From NCBI RefSeq assembly GCF_002959895.1, contig NZ_PPDD01000004.1, forward strand, positions 27,310 to 91,309: a stretch of DNA of 64,000 nucleotides. The letters run 5' to 3'. Every line of letters starts with the position of its first letter. The first letter of the stretch is position 1. The notes under the pieces were generated by a model, which made no database searches, was not told where the DNA came from, and saw nothing but the letters and a program-made list of their open reading frames with translations. This document shows, in pieces, positions 55,459 through 64,000 of this stretch. Source of the stretch: Veillonella infantium. GTDB lineage: Bacteria; Bacillota; Negativicutes; Veillonellales; Veillonellaceae. The position numbers and the translations under genes are program-made.

Positions 55459-56484
55459 ATGAACAAAAAATTATTAGCTTTATTGGCAGTTGCTGCTGTA
55501 GGCGTATCCGTAGCTGGCGCAACTCCACAAACTCAATTCAACAAAGGTGAATTCCAAGTTGATCTTGGTGCAGCAAATGTTGAAACTAAAACTGAAGGTT
55601 TTAAAGATGCTCACAAATGGAACTTTGATGGTGGTTTGACTTATGCTTTGTCTGACAAAACTGCTGTTCAATATGGTTACCATGGTTTAAATTCCAAACA
55701 TCTTGATACAAACATGCATGAAGTTAACTTGGTTCAATCCTTGAATAAAAACTTCGCAGTATATGGTGGTTATGCACGCATCCATAATAATGATGGTGAT
55801 GGCACTAACAACATTGCACAAGCAGGTGTAATTGGTAAAGCTAACCTTGGCTCCAAAGTAGAAGTTTACGGTAAAGCTGGTGTAGGTACTAAGAAAACTA
55901 CAACTTGGGAAGCTGGCTTAGGCTACAAAGTAAACGAAGACTTGGATATCAACGCTGGTTACCGTTATATCAATACACAAGATACTGATACTGAAAACGT
56001 ATCCTTCCAAGGTCCTGTAGTTGGCTTGTCCTACCGTTTCGGTGGTCACAAAACAGTAGCTCCTGTAGCAACTCCAGCTCCAGCACCTGTATACACTCCA
56101 GCTCCAGCTCCTGTAGTAGAAGCTCCTGTATACAAAACTCCTAAATTGGATTACTATGTTCAATCCATTTACTTCGATTCCGACCAAGATGTAGCTCGTG
56201 CAGACCAATATCCAAACTTAACAGCTGCTGTAAATGCTGCTAACCAATACTCTCAAGACCAAGTTAAATTGTTGGGTAATGCTGATACTGACGCAACTCC
56301 TCAATACAACGTTGGCTTGTCTGAACGCCGCGTACAATACGTAGCTCAATACTTAGTAAACAACGGCGTATCTGCTGATCGTTTCATCGGTATCGCTAAT
56401 GGCGACACTAAACCAGTAGCAACTAACTCTACTGCAGCAGGTAAAGCTGAAAACCGTCGTGTAGACGTTTACATTCACCGCTAA
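55459..56484 (+). CDS. ompA: OmpA-family outer membrane protein
   Basis: This 341-residue protein has a signal peptide (cleavage near residue 21), an N-terminal beta-barrel of about 160 residues with alternating strands ending in VVGLSYRFGG, and a Pro/Ala hinge at about residues 190-225. It ends in an OmpA-C peptidoglycan-binding domain (GNADTDATPQYNVGLSERR, then AENRRVDVYI). It should tie the outer membrane to the cell wall, an important role in Negativicutes. GGAGGGAA precedes the ATG at 55459. Codon use suggests strong expression. Confidence 0.93.
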   Translation: MNKKLLALLAVAAVGVSVAGATPQTQFNKGEFQVDLGAANVETKTEGFKDAHKWNFDGGLTYALSDKTAVQYGYHGLNSKHLDTNMHEVNLVQSLNKNFAVYGGYARIHNNDGDGTNNIAQAGVIGKANLGSKVEVYGKAGVGTKKTTTWEAGLGYKVNEDLDINAGYRYINTQDTDTENVSFQGPVVGLSYRFGGHKTVAPVATPAPAPVYTPAPAPVVEAPVYKTPKLDYYVQSIYFDSDQDVARADQYPNLTAAVNAANQYSQDQVKLLGNADTDATPQYNVGLSERRVQYVAQYLVNNGVSADRFIGIANGDTKPVATNSTAAGKAENRRVDVYIHR

Positions 56485-56515
56485 TCTTCAATCTAATTTA
56501 GATTAGACATATAAT

Positions 56516-56582
56516 AAGTCCACCTTCTATCATGCTCTCGTGTTCATCGGGGGACCGAGCATGTGATAAGGTGGACTTTTGT
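56516..56582 (+). terminator. Terminator of ompA
   Basis: AAGTCCACCTT pairs with AAGGTGGACTT and CATGCTC with GAGCATG inside, followed by Ts. Confidence 0.92.
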
Positions 56583-56674
56583 GTTATACTAAACTTGCAT
56601 ACAATCGTAGGTCATACAATGTTCATTAAGTTTTGGTAATGTATGCAGTGTGAGTATAGTAAAGTAGGTTATAT

Positions 56675-57796
56675 ATGAAACGATTTAAATATTACAAACC
56701 GCTTATAGGGGCCATTATATTGGCTGGCGTTATGATCATGATGGCGCTCCGTATCAGCGATATAGCCAATGCTATTGATGCCATTGTTACTGCTTTTGTT
56801 CCACTTATAGTAGGTGCTTGTATCGCATTTGTCCTCGATATTCTCGTTGTGCGTTATGAACGCTGGCTGTGGCCTAAGAGTAAAACTGGTTGGAAAGATA
56901 AAATTAGACGACCTTTAAGTCTTGTATTATCCTTTGTTACTATCAGTGCTATCGTGTATTTCATTGCTCGCATGGCGATTCCACAATTGATTCATTCCAT
57001 GTCGATTATCGTAGCTTCTTCGCCACAGTTGTATACAGATTTCCAAACATGGATGCAACACTTTACAGAAACCATTCCAATGGCCTCCAATCAAACTCTT
57101 ATGGATACCTTGAGTGGTGAAAGTGTTGTTAAATATACTCGCGAGTGGGGCACAAAGGGTGGTACATACCTAGTTAATGCGATGGGGACAGCCTTATCTT
57201 GGACTTTGAATATAGGTTTAGGTTTAATCTTTGCCATTTATATGTTGCTCGATAAAGAGCGACTTATGATGCAAGGTAAACGAATCCTAAGAGCCTATGC
57301 ATCTGATGAGTGGGTTAACCGTGTTAGTTATGTGACACGCGTAGCTGTTCAAACTTTTAGTAACTTCTTTGTAGGCCAGTTTATAGATGCCTTGATTTTA
57401 GGTATTATGGTGGGTATTTCATTGTGGGCATTTAATATCGAATATGCTACTACGATTGCCTGTGTTATTGGTCTTACTGCATTAGTTCCATTGCTAGGTA
57501 TTTATGTAGGGGGCGTTATAGGCGCGGTTATCTTACTTACTGTTAGTCCTATGGATGCATTAATTTATGTGATTATCTTAGAGGTTCTTCATCAAATTGA
57601 AAGTAACTTTATTTATCCAAGGATTGTAGGTAATTCCGTTGGTTTACCTGGATTGTGGGTGTTTGCAGCCGTTATCGTAGGTGGTAGTTTAATGGGGGTC
57701 ACTGGCATGTTGATTGGTGTACCTTTGGTGGCAACATGTTACAAATTGCTTATGACTGATGTAAACGATCGACTTGCATCGAATGAAGGTTTATAG
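56675..57796 (+). CDS. AI-2E family transporter
   Basis: This 373-residue membrane protein has the AI-2E/PerM layout: paired N-terminal helices, a soluble segment, then GLIFAIYMLLDKER, LALVPLLGIYVGG-type helices and the late motif LEVLHQIESNFIYPRIVGNSVGL. Members export autoinducer-2 or act as Na+/H+ antiporters; the substrate here is unknown. The ribosome binding site (TAGG) is weak. Confidence 0.9.
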   Translation: MKRFKYYKPLIGAIILAGVMIMMALRISDIANAIDAIVTAFVPLIVGACIAFVLDILVVRYERWLWPKSKTGWKDKIRRPLSLVLSFVTISAIVYFIARMAIPQLIHSMSIIVASSPQLYTDFQTWMQHFTETIPMASNQTLMDTLSGESVVKYTREWGTKGGTYLVNAMGTALSWTLNIGLGLIFAIYMLLDKERLMMQGKRILRAYASDEWVNRVSYVTRVAVQTFSNFFVGQFIDALILGIMVGISLWAFNIEYATTIACVIGLTALVPLLGIYVGGVIGAVILLTVSPMDALIYVIILEVLHQIESNFIYPRIVGNSVGLPGLWVFAAVIVGGSLMGVTGMLIGVPLVATCYKLLMTDVNDRLASNEGL

Positions 57797-57881
57797 TATA
57801 TTGTCTAAATAATATATCTATTTATGTATGTTTTGTGTGCTGTTGCATATAGCACGAAATTATAGTAATTCTAGTATACAG

Positions 57882-57907
57882 ATGGCTTTTACCATAGGTG
57901 AAAGCAT
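57882..57907 (+). promoter_or_regulatory. Leader hairpin of the PepSY gene
   Basis: CTTTTACC pairs with GGTGAAAG around ATA, extended by ATG/CAT with one bulged G. It ends about 11 bases before the AGGAGG at 57918, so it could affect translation. Confidence 0.5.
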
Positions 57908-57930
57908 TGTATATAGTAGGAGGATATGTA

Positions 57931-58587
57931 ATGAATAAAAAGTTGATTTCTATGGCATTAACTGGTGTATTGGCAGTTGGCGTATTGTCCGTTGCTACAC
58001 CTAGTGTAGCAGATGCACGTAAAACAAAACCAGAAACAAGTACTGATATTTCTGTACAACGTGCACCAGGGGAATCCATGGTTATGACTATGAGTAAAAT
58101 TGGTACTATTTTCCAAAACCGTTTTCCTAATGCAGCACTTCATTCTGTAGAGCTTAACTCTAATGATTTGAACTATGGTTACAAAGTAGTAGGCTATAGT
58201 AAATATCATCAATATAAGATGAAAATCGACGTTATCACTGGTAATACATCTGATATGGATGAAGGTGGCAAACCTAAGAAAGTTATCGGTGAAATCTTCA
58301 ATAAAGATAAGGTCATCGAAGCAGCTCAAGCTGAGCGCGTTGCAAAACAACAACTTGGTGCTGATGCAGTCGTAAAAGGCTGGAAAATTGAAGCGCATGA
58401 AGGCAAGATCCTATACTATATGACAATGCATCAAGATGGTAAAAAGACTGTAGTTACTGTAGATGCTGAAACAGGGGCTTATGTAGGTCAATCTAAATCT
58501 AGTAAATTACCTCCTGAACCAGATCAAGGTTTCGACGGTCGTAAAACAAATATTATTTGGGATAACACCATTGATATGGGTCGTTAA
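57931..58587 (+). CDS. Secreted PepSY-domain protein
   Basis: This 218-residue protein has a signal peptide (cleavage near ADA-RKT) and a PepSY-like pattern in the second half: AERVAKQQLGADAVVKGWKIE, then YYMTMHQDGKKTVVTVDAETGAYVG. PepSY domains often inhibit proteases or sit in envelope proteins. AGGAGG lies seven bases before the ATG at 57931. It is a single-gene unit. Confidence 0.8.
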   Translation: MNKKLISMALTGVLAVGVLSVATPSVADARKTKPETSTDISVQRAPGESMVMTMSKIGTIFQNRFPNAALHSVELNSNDLNYGYKVVGYSKYHQYKMKIDVITGNTSDMDEGGKPKKVIGEIFNKDKVIEAAQAERVAKQQLGADAVVKGWKIEAHEGKILYYMTMHQDGKKTVVTVDAETGAYVGQSKSSKLPPEPDQGFDGRKTNIIWDNTIDMGR

Positions 58588-58610
58588 TCTATTTAGCGAT
58601 ATTATAAATA

Positions 58611-58644
58611 AAGAGCTGAAGATACAATCTTCAGCTCTTTTATT
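58611..58644. terminator. Terminator between the PepSY and Lpd-like genes
   Basis: AAGAGCTGAAGA pairs with TCTTCAGCTCTT, followed by TTATT; it can work in both directions. Confidence 0.88.
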
Positions 58645-58673
58645 GCATTTATATAATGGTTATATATTTATTA

Positions 58674-60191
58674 TTACCAACGATTTTCATAGTATACTTG
58701 TGTCCACATAATAACCTCTACAAGAGAAGGGTGAGGGCTCATAGTTTCACCTACAGTGATAACGGATTTAGGATCCATTTCGCGAGTAATACCTTTTTCA
58801 CGTAAGCGTTTAGTACGTTCAGAAGCGATTTCTTCATTAATTGCTGTCAACGGAGTTACACCGCTGTTCATAAGGTTTACATATGGTTGGAATAGGATAG
58901 ACGCTTGAGGGCCTGTTACGTGCATGCCTAAGATATGATTTGTATCTTTGTCTACCACGATTTTTACAAAGCCGTCATTTACATCGCCAGGGTTGATACC
59001 CATTGCGTAGCCTTTAGCTGTGGAGGAGTAGTAGTTTTTACCTACACCTACATTGTAACCAGCTTTAATAGCTTCTGCTTCAGTAAGACCTACGCTACCA
59101 ATCTCAGGGTAGGAGAAGGTAACCTTTGGCAATGTATCATAGCGTGCCCAACGGAAATCTTCTTCGTTTTTAGCAAAGTATAGGTTGTGGGCGATAATAT
59201 CAGCTTCATAGTTCGCACGATGGCGGAATGCAGGCTCGCCGTTTACGTCACCTAACGCATAGATACCATCTACAGATGTTTCGAGGAATTCATTTGTTTT
59301 GATCCAGCCTTTTGGTAATGTTTCAATACCTGTATTTTCGAGGTGTAATTCTTCGACAGCAGGGCGAATACCGGCAGCAACTAGAATTTCTTCAACCTTT
59401 GTCTCTGTAATTTCACCAGTAGTACGATCTTTTGTGACTACTACCTTAAGGCCATCTTCTTGACGGATTTCAACAGTATCTTGGTTCAATATCACATTGA
59501 TGCCGCGAGCTCGATAGTTTTGAAGAAGATGTTCAGACATCTCTTCGTCTTCCTTAGGTACAAGACGTACATTATGTTGAATGATGGTAACTTCAGTACC
59601 GGCAGCATCAAAAACGTGACTGAACTCTACACCGATAGGGCCGGCGCCGAGTACTGCGAGGGATTTATATGGTTGTTTAGGGAATTTATCGCCAAAGAGG
59701 CTTTCACTAGAAAGATAGCCTGCTTCTTGTAAACCTGGTACATTCGGAATATTGCTATAGCCACCAGTGCCAAGAACGATAGTAGGGGCCGTAATTTCTA
59801 CAGTACCAGAACCATCATTAAGATGAATATTCATAACCTTATCGGATACAAAACTAGCTGCACCACGGTATACGTCTACATTATCGAAAGCATTGTAATA
59901 ATCATAGATGCCTGCAGATTCGTCAATCTTAAACCATGTACGTTTGGAAACAGTGTCCCAGTCCATAGTAGCGTCGCTAACATTAATACCGATTTTTTTG
60001 AATTCTTCTACCTCTTGGATCGCATTGGCTGCTGTAACCATAACCTTTGTAGGAATGCAACCGCGAGTTAAGCAGGTGCCACCAAATTTACCTTTTTCTA
60101 TGATGGCTACTTTTAACCCTTTTTTGATAGCAGCATCAGCTACGATTGTGGCACCACCTGTACCAACGACAATAATATCATATTGTTTCAT
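58674..60191 (-). CDS. Dihydrolipoyl-dehydrogenase-like flavoprotein
   Basis: This 505-residue class I pyridine nucleotide-disulfide oxidoreductase has an N-terminal FAD loop (VVGTGGAT), the redox-active pair GGTCLTRGCIPTK (Cys40, Cys45), a second Rossmann loop LGAGPIGVEF, the FAD motif GIYALGDVNG and a C-terminal SPHPSLVEV that supplies the His-Glu base of the family. It may reduce a lipoyl-like or other disulfide with NAD(P)H. No 2-oxoacid dehydrogenase genes are near, and it is somewhat longer than typical Lpd (about 470). The natural partner is unknown. Confidence 0.88.
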   Translation of the reverse strand: MKQYDIIVVGTGGATIVADAAIKKGLKVAIIEKGKFGGTCLTRGCIPTKVMVTAANAIQEVEEFKKIGINVSDATMDWDTVSKRTWFKIDESAGIYDYYNAFDNVDVYRGAASFVSDKVMNIHLNDGSGTVEITAPTIVLGTGGYSNIPNVPGLQEAGYLSSESLFGDKFPKQPYKSLAVLGAGPIGVEFSHVFDAAGTEVTIIQHNVRLVPKEDEEMSEHLLQNYRARGINVILNQDTVEIRQEDGLKVVVTKDRTTGEITETKVEEILVAAGIRPAVEELHLENTGIETLPKGWIKTNEFLETSVDGIYALGDVNGEPAFRHRANYEADIIAHNLYFAKNEEDFRWARYDTLPKVTFSYPEIGSVGLTEAEAIKAGYNVGVGKNYYSSTAKGYAMGINPGDVNDGFVKIVVDKDTNHILGMHVTGPQASILFQPYVNLMNSGVTPLTAINEEIASERTKRLREKGITREMDPKSVITVGETMSPHPSLVEVIMWTQVYYENRW

Positions 60192-60372
60192 GTTGATTCC
60201 TTTCTATTTATATCAATTAATAGTTATTATCATTAACTCTATTATAACACTATATTGAATAAAATCAATATAGATATATCGTTTAATTTTCAGAGTTTGC
60301 TTTTATATTATACAATGAATATATTTATAAGTTGTATAGTAATCTATTATTTATGACTTTCAAATACAAAAA

Positions 60373-60398
60373 AAAGACAGTCCCGAAGGACCGTCTTT
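60373..60398 (-). terminator. Terminator of sstT
   Basis: AAAGACAGTCC pairs with GGACCGTCTTT around CGAA; on the minus strand the hairpin is followed by a T-run. Confidence 0.9.
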
Positions 60399-60419
60399 AG
60401 TATGTTTGTAGAGTGGTAT

Positions 60420-61640
60420 TTAATTCCAGTTTTCGTGATAGCCACGTTTTGCATAATCTGCAGTAGCAGTGAAGAGAATATCTGTACTGGAGTTAAGTGC
60501 TGTTTCAGTGGAGTCTTGTAAAACGCCGATGATGAAGCCTACACCTACAACTTGCATTGCGATGTCATTAGAGATACCAAATAGAGAACAAGCAAGAGGA
60601 ATTAGAAGTAGGGAACCACCAGCAACGCCAGAAGCACCACAAGCACCGATAGTAGCAATAACAGATAAGAGAATTGCTGTAGGGATATCTACAACGATTC
60701 CAAGTGTACGTGCAGCAGCTAATGTCATGATTGTAATTGTGATCGCTGCACCACCCATGTTGATTGTTGCACCTAATGGAATGGATACGGAATACATATC
60801 AGGGTTAAGTTTTAAACGTTTTGCTAAATCGAGGTTAACAGGGATGTTTGCAGCAGAGCTACGTGTGAAGAATGCGTAGATTGCAGATTCACGTAAACAT
60901 TTGAAAACCAATGGATATGGATTACGGCGAAGATATACAAAAGATAGAAGTGGGTTTACAACTAATGCTACGAAAATCATAGAACCAAGTAGTAATACGA
61001 GTAATTGGAAATAACCAATTAACGCTTCGATACCATTAGTAGCGATAGAATCAGCTACGAGACCCATAATACCTAGAGGCGCAAAGCGGATGATCCAGCC
61101 TACTACAGTTGTAATAGCTTGTGCGATGGATTCCATTACTTCTTTAGTATTCATTGGTGCATGGCGTAACGCACCACCAATGATAAGGGCCCAACCTAAA
61201 ATGCCGATATAGTTAGCAGTCATTAAGGCTTTCACAGGGTTATCAACAATATTTTTTAAAAGTGTTTTCATAACCTCTACGATCCCTTGCGGTGGAGCAG
61301 CATCAGCTGCACTAGCTGCAAGGTGTAATGTAGTAGGGAACATAAAGCTTACGACTACAGCAAGCGCTGCAGAAAGGAATGTACCTAATAAATATAATGT
61401 GATTACAGATCCCATCCCTGTTTTTTGACCAGAACGGTGTTTACTGATAGCCGCAATAACAAGGAAAAATACGAGGATTGGTGCAATCCCTTTTAAAGCA
61501 CCAACAAAGAGAACGCCTAATAAAGCAAGTTCATTTGCCACTTCTGGCACGTATAGAGCTGTCAAAATACCAATAATCAAACCTATGATAATTTGTTGGA
61601 TTAGACTGACTCTATTGATTGATTTTACAAATCGATTCAT
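60420..61640 (-). CDS. sstT: Serine/threonine:sodium symporter SstT
   Basis: This 406-residue DAACS-family protein takes up L-serine and L-threonine with Na+. It shows the SstT start [12 protein letters not shown], the serine-rich hairpin [30 protein letters not shown] and the late helix [21 protein letters not shown] sequence. TTGGAGTG precedes the ATG at 61640; the TTG four codons upstream is part of that ribosome binding site. Confidence 0.95.
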   Translation of the reverse strand: MNRFVKSINRVSLIQQIIIGLIIGILTALYVPEVANELALLGVLFVGALKGIAPILVFFLVIAAISKHRSGQKTGMGSVITLYLLGTFLSAALAVVVSFMFPTTLHLAASAADAAPPQGIVEVMKTLLKNIVDNPVKALMTANYIGILGWALIIGGALRHAPMNTKEVMESIAQAITTVVGWIIRFAPLGIMGLVADSIATNGIEALIGYFQLLVLLLGSMIFVALVVNPLLSFVYLRRNPYPLVFKCLRESAIYAFFTRSSAANIPVNLDLAKRLKLNPDMYSVSIPLGATINMGGAAITITIMTLAAARTLGIVVDIPTAILLSVIATIGACGASGVAGGSLLLIPLACSLFGISNDIAMQVVGVGFIIGVLQDSTETALNSSTDILFTATADYAKRGYHENWN

Positions 61641-61681
61641 AGTACACTCCAATACTTAATAAAAACTAATAAAAGACCATG

Positions 61682-61697
61682 GAAAAGATATCTTTTC
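61682..61697. promoter_or_regulatory. Palindrome at the sstT transcription start
   Basis: GAAAAGATATCTTTTC is a perfect 16-base palindrome, flanked by CCATG and CATGG to give a longer imperfect one (61678-61703). It falls within the first 30 bases of the predicted sstT transcript. It could be a repressor operator or a 5'-end hairpin. Confidence 0.6.
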
Positions 61698-61713
61698 AAC
61701 ATGGACATATGTC

Positions 61714-61742
61714 ATTATACAACGAACATAGATTGGTGGCAA
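61714..61742 (-). promoter_or_regulatory. Promoter of sstT
   Basis: On the minus strand TTGCCA and TATAAT are spaced by 17 bases. The rest of the 343-base gap to menG is AT-rich with no other gene seen. Confidence 0.75.
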
Positions 61743-61983
61743 TAGAGAATATCATAGTCATTAATATATAGTTAAATTGGATCTACTGTGACTGATAACG
61801 ATATTTATTTTGTAATATGCTAGTTTTAATAGTAGTGAATATATTACTTTAACTAAATATGTGCTCTTTACATAGTTACTATATATAGTATATATAATAG
61901 GATTCTTTTGATAGGCGTCATAGTATGATATACTATGCGAGTAAAGAGTTTGAATATAGTTCTTGATTAGTGAAAGGACCATA

Positions 61984-62730
61984 ATGAATACGAAAGAATT
62001 TAAAACATATGCAGATAAAGAAGAGTTTGTGCAAGGTGTATTCTCTAATATTGCTAAGAATTATGATTTGATGAATACAGTCTTGAGTTTTGGCCAAGAT
62101 TATTACTGGCGCAAATTTTCTGTAAAAGCAATGAATATAGGTCCAAATCAACGAATACTTGATGTAGCTTGTGGTACTTGTGTATTTACAAAAGAAGCAT
62201 TACGTCAAGAACCAACATTAAAGGTAGAGGCTTTGGACTTTAATAGTGAGATGCTTGATCAAGGTCGCGTACGCATTGAAGATGCTGGTTTAATAGATCA
62301 AGTTAATCTTGTTCAAGGTGATGCAATGGCATTACCATATGCAGATAACACATTTGATGCTGCTATGAGCGGATTTGCAATGCGTAATGTGCCAGATATT
62401 AAACAAGTGTTATCTGAAATGCAACGTGTTGTAAAGCCAGGTGGAAAAGTAGTTGTGTTAGAACTCGCAAAGCCAAGCATGGTTGGTTTTAAACAGTTAT
62501 ATAATTTCTACTTCTCCTATATATTACCTATTATAGGTAAGTTAAGTAAGGATAATTCCTCTTATGCATGGTTGCCAGAATCCTTACGCAGATATCCTCA
62601 TCAAAGCGAGATTCTTGAAATCTGGAAATCTTTAGGATATGAAAATGCCACCTATCATGAATTGACAGGCGGCATTGTAGCGGTCCACGAAGGTGTGGTA
62701 CCAGAAAATTCTATTGTAAATAATAAGTAA
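61984..62730 (+). CDS. menG: Demethylmenaquinone methyltransferase MenG/UbiE
   Basis: This 248-residue SAM-dependent enzyme performs the last step of menaquinone synthesis. Family blocks are FSNIAKNYDLMNTVLSFGQDYYWR, SAM motif I DVACGTCVF (usually DVACGTGD), GFAMRNVPD and VVKPGGKVVVLEL. The Cys-Val in motif I is a mild departure. GAAAGGA precedes the ATG at 61984. Its 3' end overlaps the convergent SIMPL gene by 20 bases. Confidence 0.94.
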   Translation: MNTKEFKTYADKEEFVQGVFSNIAKNYDLMNTVLSFGQDYYWRKFSVKAMNIGPNQRILDVACGTCVFTKEALRQEPTLKVEALDFNSEMLDQGRVRIEDAGLIDQVNLVQGDAMALPYADNTFDAAMSGFAMRNVPDIKQVLSEMQRVVKPGGKVVVLELAKPSMVGFKQLYNFYFSYILPIIGKLSKDNSSYAWLPESLRRYPHQSEILEIWKSLGYENATYHELTGGIVAVHEGVVPENSIVNNK

Positions 62731-63442
62731 TATTAGCGTCTTGAGAAACTACTAATGATCCTTTTTCAACAGGAGTAGCAGTTTCGAGAGACGCTTTTAA
62801 CATTACTGCGTTACGATAGGAACCAGAGTCCATAGAGCTTGTTTGTGGTGTGCTGATAGAAACGGTTTTTACAGGGCCTAAAGTACGACCAAGGGCTGCA
62901 GCAATAACCTCAGCTTTATGACGACCATCTTGAATTGCTTCGGTAGTTAAAGAATCAGACAGTTGTTGAGATACATCATTTTGGAATGAAAGGTTATTGA
63001 TATCATTGGCGCCAGCGCTAACAGCAGCATCGACAGCCTTTCCTACATTATCAAGATTGTTGATTTTTACAGTCACACGATTTGCTACACTATAACCAGT
63101 GTTGATTCGTTTACCATCTTGATAATCACTTGTAGGGTTAATAGAAATATTAGATGTGTAAATATCTTTTTTGTCGATACCTAAATGACCTAACTTGCTG
63201 ATTAAATCACTCATGATGCGATCGTTATTGGATTTTGCAGCATTGATATTAGTGTTTTCACTAGTAATACCAAGTGTTAAAATCGCATAGTTAGGTGCTA
63301 CTGAACGAGAGGCTTCGCCTGTAATTTGAATTTCAGAGGTATCAAATGTACCTTGTGGTGCAGCAAAGGCTACAGTGGCCATAGTTGCACATACCGCAGC
63401 AATAGCAACTGTTTTGGATAATAAACGTTTGGATAATTTCAT
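62711..63442 (-). CDS. Secreted SIMPL (DUF541) domain protein
   Basis: This 243-residue protein has a signal peptide (cleavage near AFA-APQ) followed by the SIMPL domain: ITGEASRSVAPNYAILTLGI at the start and a central GYSVANRVTVKI strand. Relatives (BP26, YggE) form periplasmic ring-like or stress-related assemblies. GAGGAG precedes the ATG at 63442. The stop lies inside the menG coding region. Confidence 0.9.
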   Translation of the reverse strand: MKLSKRLLSKTVAIAAVCATMATVAFAAPQGTFDTSEIQITGEASRSVAPNYAILTLGITSENTNINAAKSNNDRIMSDLISKLGHLGIDKKDIYTSNISINPTSDYQDGKRINTGYSVANRVTVKINNLDNVGKAVDAAVSAGANDINNLSFQNDVSQQLSDSLTTEAIQDGRHKAEVIAAALGRTLGPVKTVSISTPQTSSMDSGSYRNAVMLKASLETATPVEKGSLVVSQDANITYYLQ

Positions 63443-63688
63443 ACTCAATCTCCTCACACATTATTATAGTATTAATTATAACTACTATAATAAAAGACTA
63501 AACTGAAATATAGAGCTAATTCAAAATTAAAATATAGTATTAAATAGTATATAACTATATAACTACATAAGTGAAAGAGTCTATATTACAGCTACATTAT
63601 ACAAAATAGATTGCATAAAATCAATCTTTAGTTTTAGGTTGAAAAATGAACGTGCAATGAAAGTAGTGTGAAATTGAGAATTGGGGGT

Positions 63689-63717
63689 TGCCATTATTTT
63701 TTTGTTATACTATAATA
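63689..63717 (+). promoter_or_regulatory. rRNA operon promoter P1
   Basis: TTGCCA and TATAAT are 17 bases apart. The stretch from 63458 to 63688 is AT-rich with no gene seen. Confidence 0.75.
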
Positions 63718-63722
63718 TGCAT

Positions 63723-63790
63723 ACAGTCGTTCGAACGACTGTTTCTTAATGAGTGTAGGAATACACTTTGAAGTTCGAAAGAACTTCAAA
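63723..63790 (+). repeat. Three back-to-back hairpins in the rRNA leader
   Basis: A perfect 20-base palindrome (63723-63742, ACAGTCGTTC and its complement) falls at the expected P1 start. It is followed by AGTGTA/TACACT with a GGAA loop (63752-63767) and a ten-base-pair stem with a GAAA loop (63767-63790). Confidence 0.75.
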
Positions 63791-63807
63791 AAAGATTATA
63801 AAATGTG

Positions 63808-63839
63808 TTGACATGAAAGTGCTCACATGTTATTATAAT
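63808..63839 (+). promoter_or_regulatory. rRNA operon promoter P2
   Basis: A perfect TTGACA is followed after 17 bases by TATTAT; an overlapping TATAAT is 20 bases away. Confidence 0.8.
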
Positions 63840-63841
63840 CA

Positions 63842-64000
63842 AGTCGTCAGATGGCGCTTCACTAAAGCGTGAAACTGATAACAGATCTTTGAAAACTGAA
63901 CAATGATAGGTAATCAATCATATGATTGAACATATGCCAGAGTGCGGGTTTTGACAAAGTCAAAACCAACCATAATTCAAAGTTACTTAAATGTAACGAC
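63842..64000 (+). other. Leader of an rRNA operon, 16S gene beyond the window
   Basis: GATCTTTGAAAACT (63884-63897) resembles the boxA/antitermination region found before 16S rRNA in Firmicutes. It is followed by a 16-base palindrome (63914-63929) and a perfect hairpin GGTTTTGAC/GTCAAAACC (63947-63967), likely RNase III or processing stems. No mature rRNA sequence is reached. Confidence 0.75.

Noticed and set aside
63842..64000. Start of 16S rRNA inside the window
   Set aside because: The conserved 16S 5' sequence is not reached; only the leader and processing stems are present.

Overview
This window most likely comes from a Veillonella species (Negativicutes, the diderm Firmicutes), close to the V. 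parvula/dispar/atypica group. The evidence is: moderately AT-rich DNA with Firmicute-style AGGAGG ribosome binding sites; Gram-negative-type envelope genes (OmpA-family protein, two giant trimeric autotransporters with extended signal peptides, a SIMPL-domain protein); menaquinone genes; a malic enzyme; and a complete pxpABC 5-oxoprolinase cluster. No plasmid or phage genes were seen.

Layout. 1-8.5 kb: pyrimidine salvage (3' part of a nucleoside phosphorylase, cdd), lipoprotein metQ, menA, a tandem pair of secreted paralogues, a ridA-cyuA couple (cysteine desulfidase with its enamine detoxifier) and an MFS transporter. 8.5-13 kb: tRNA-Ser(CGA) overlapping tadA, a TRIC/UPF0126 protein, and a secreted DUF4127 protein with an acyltransferase. 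13-21.6 kb: D-amino acid transaminase, metNI with a TrpR-like regulator, TauE/SafE exporter, SDR, a helical-repeat protein with a DUF1232 protein, and a thioesterase-murI-membrane protein-CofE-like operon. 21.7-29.2 kb: HyuA-like and HDAC-like genes that overlap, rph-rdgB, a phosphoesterase, speD and malic enzyme. 29.5-33.2 kb: tRNA-Pro/Gly/Arg, then an accessory-looking patch with a Doc-type toxin, a 53-codon partner not reported by a 60-residue ORF cutoff, and a ClpL-type AAA+ chaperone with a textbook CtsR operator. 33.3-37.3 kb: pxpA-nramp-pxpB-pxpC. 37.6-52.2 kb: two trimeric autotransporter adhesins (1948 and 2710 aa). 52.4-63.4 kb: MATE, a promoter-terminator unit with no gene (candidate small RNA), glutamine amidotransferase, an aquaporin remnant, OmpA-like protein, AI-2E transporter, PepSY protein, Lpd-like flavoprotein, sstT, menG and the SIMPL protein. 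63.6-64.0 kb: two promoters and the leader of an rRNA operon; 16S rRNA itself would lie just beyond the window.

How the genes fit together. Several transcription units make biochemical sense. CyuA makes 2-aminoacrylate, which RidA removes. PxpABC returns 5-oxoproline to glutamate. MetQ and MetNI form one importer but are coded 12 kb apart. MurI and the D-amino acid transaminase both supply D-amino acids for the wall. MenA and MenG belong to the same menaquinone pathway. The adhesins, OmpA-like protein and SIMPL protein form the cell-surface layer. The most unusual items are the ClpL/CtsR/Doc patch, which looks as if it was shared with streptococci or lactobacilli; the coiled coils that follow the membrane anchor in both adhesins; the whole-heptad length differences in the adhesin stalk; and the orphan structured transcript at 54.1 kb. 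All calls come from reading the sequence; no database search was run.
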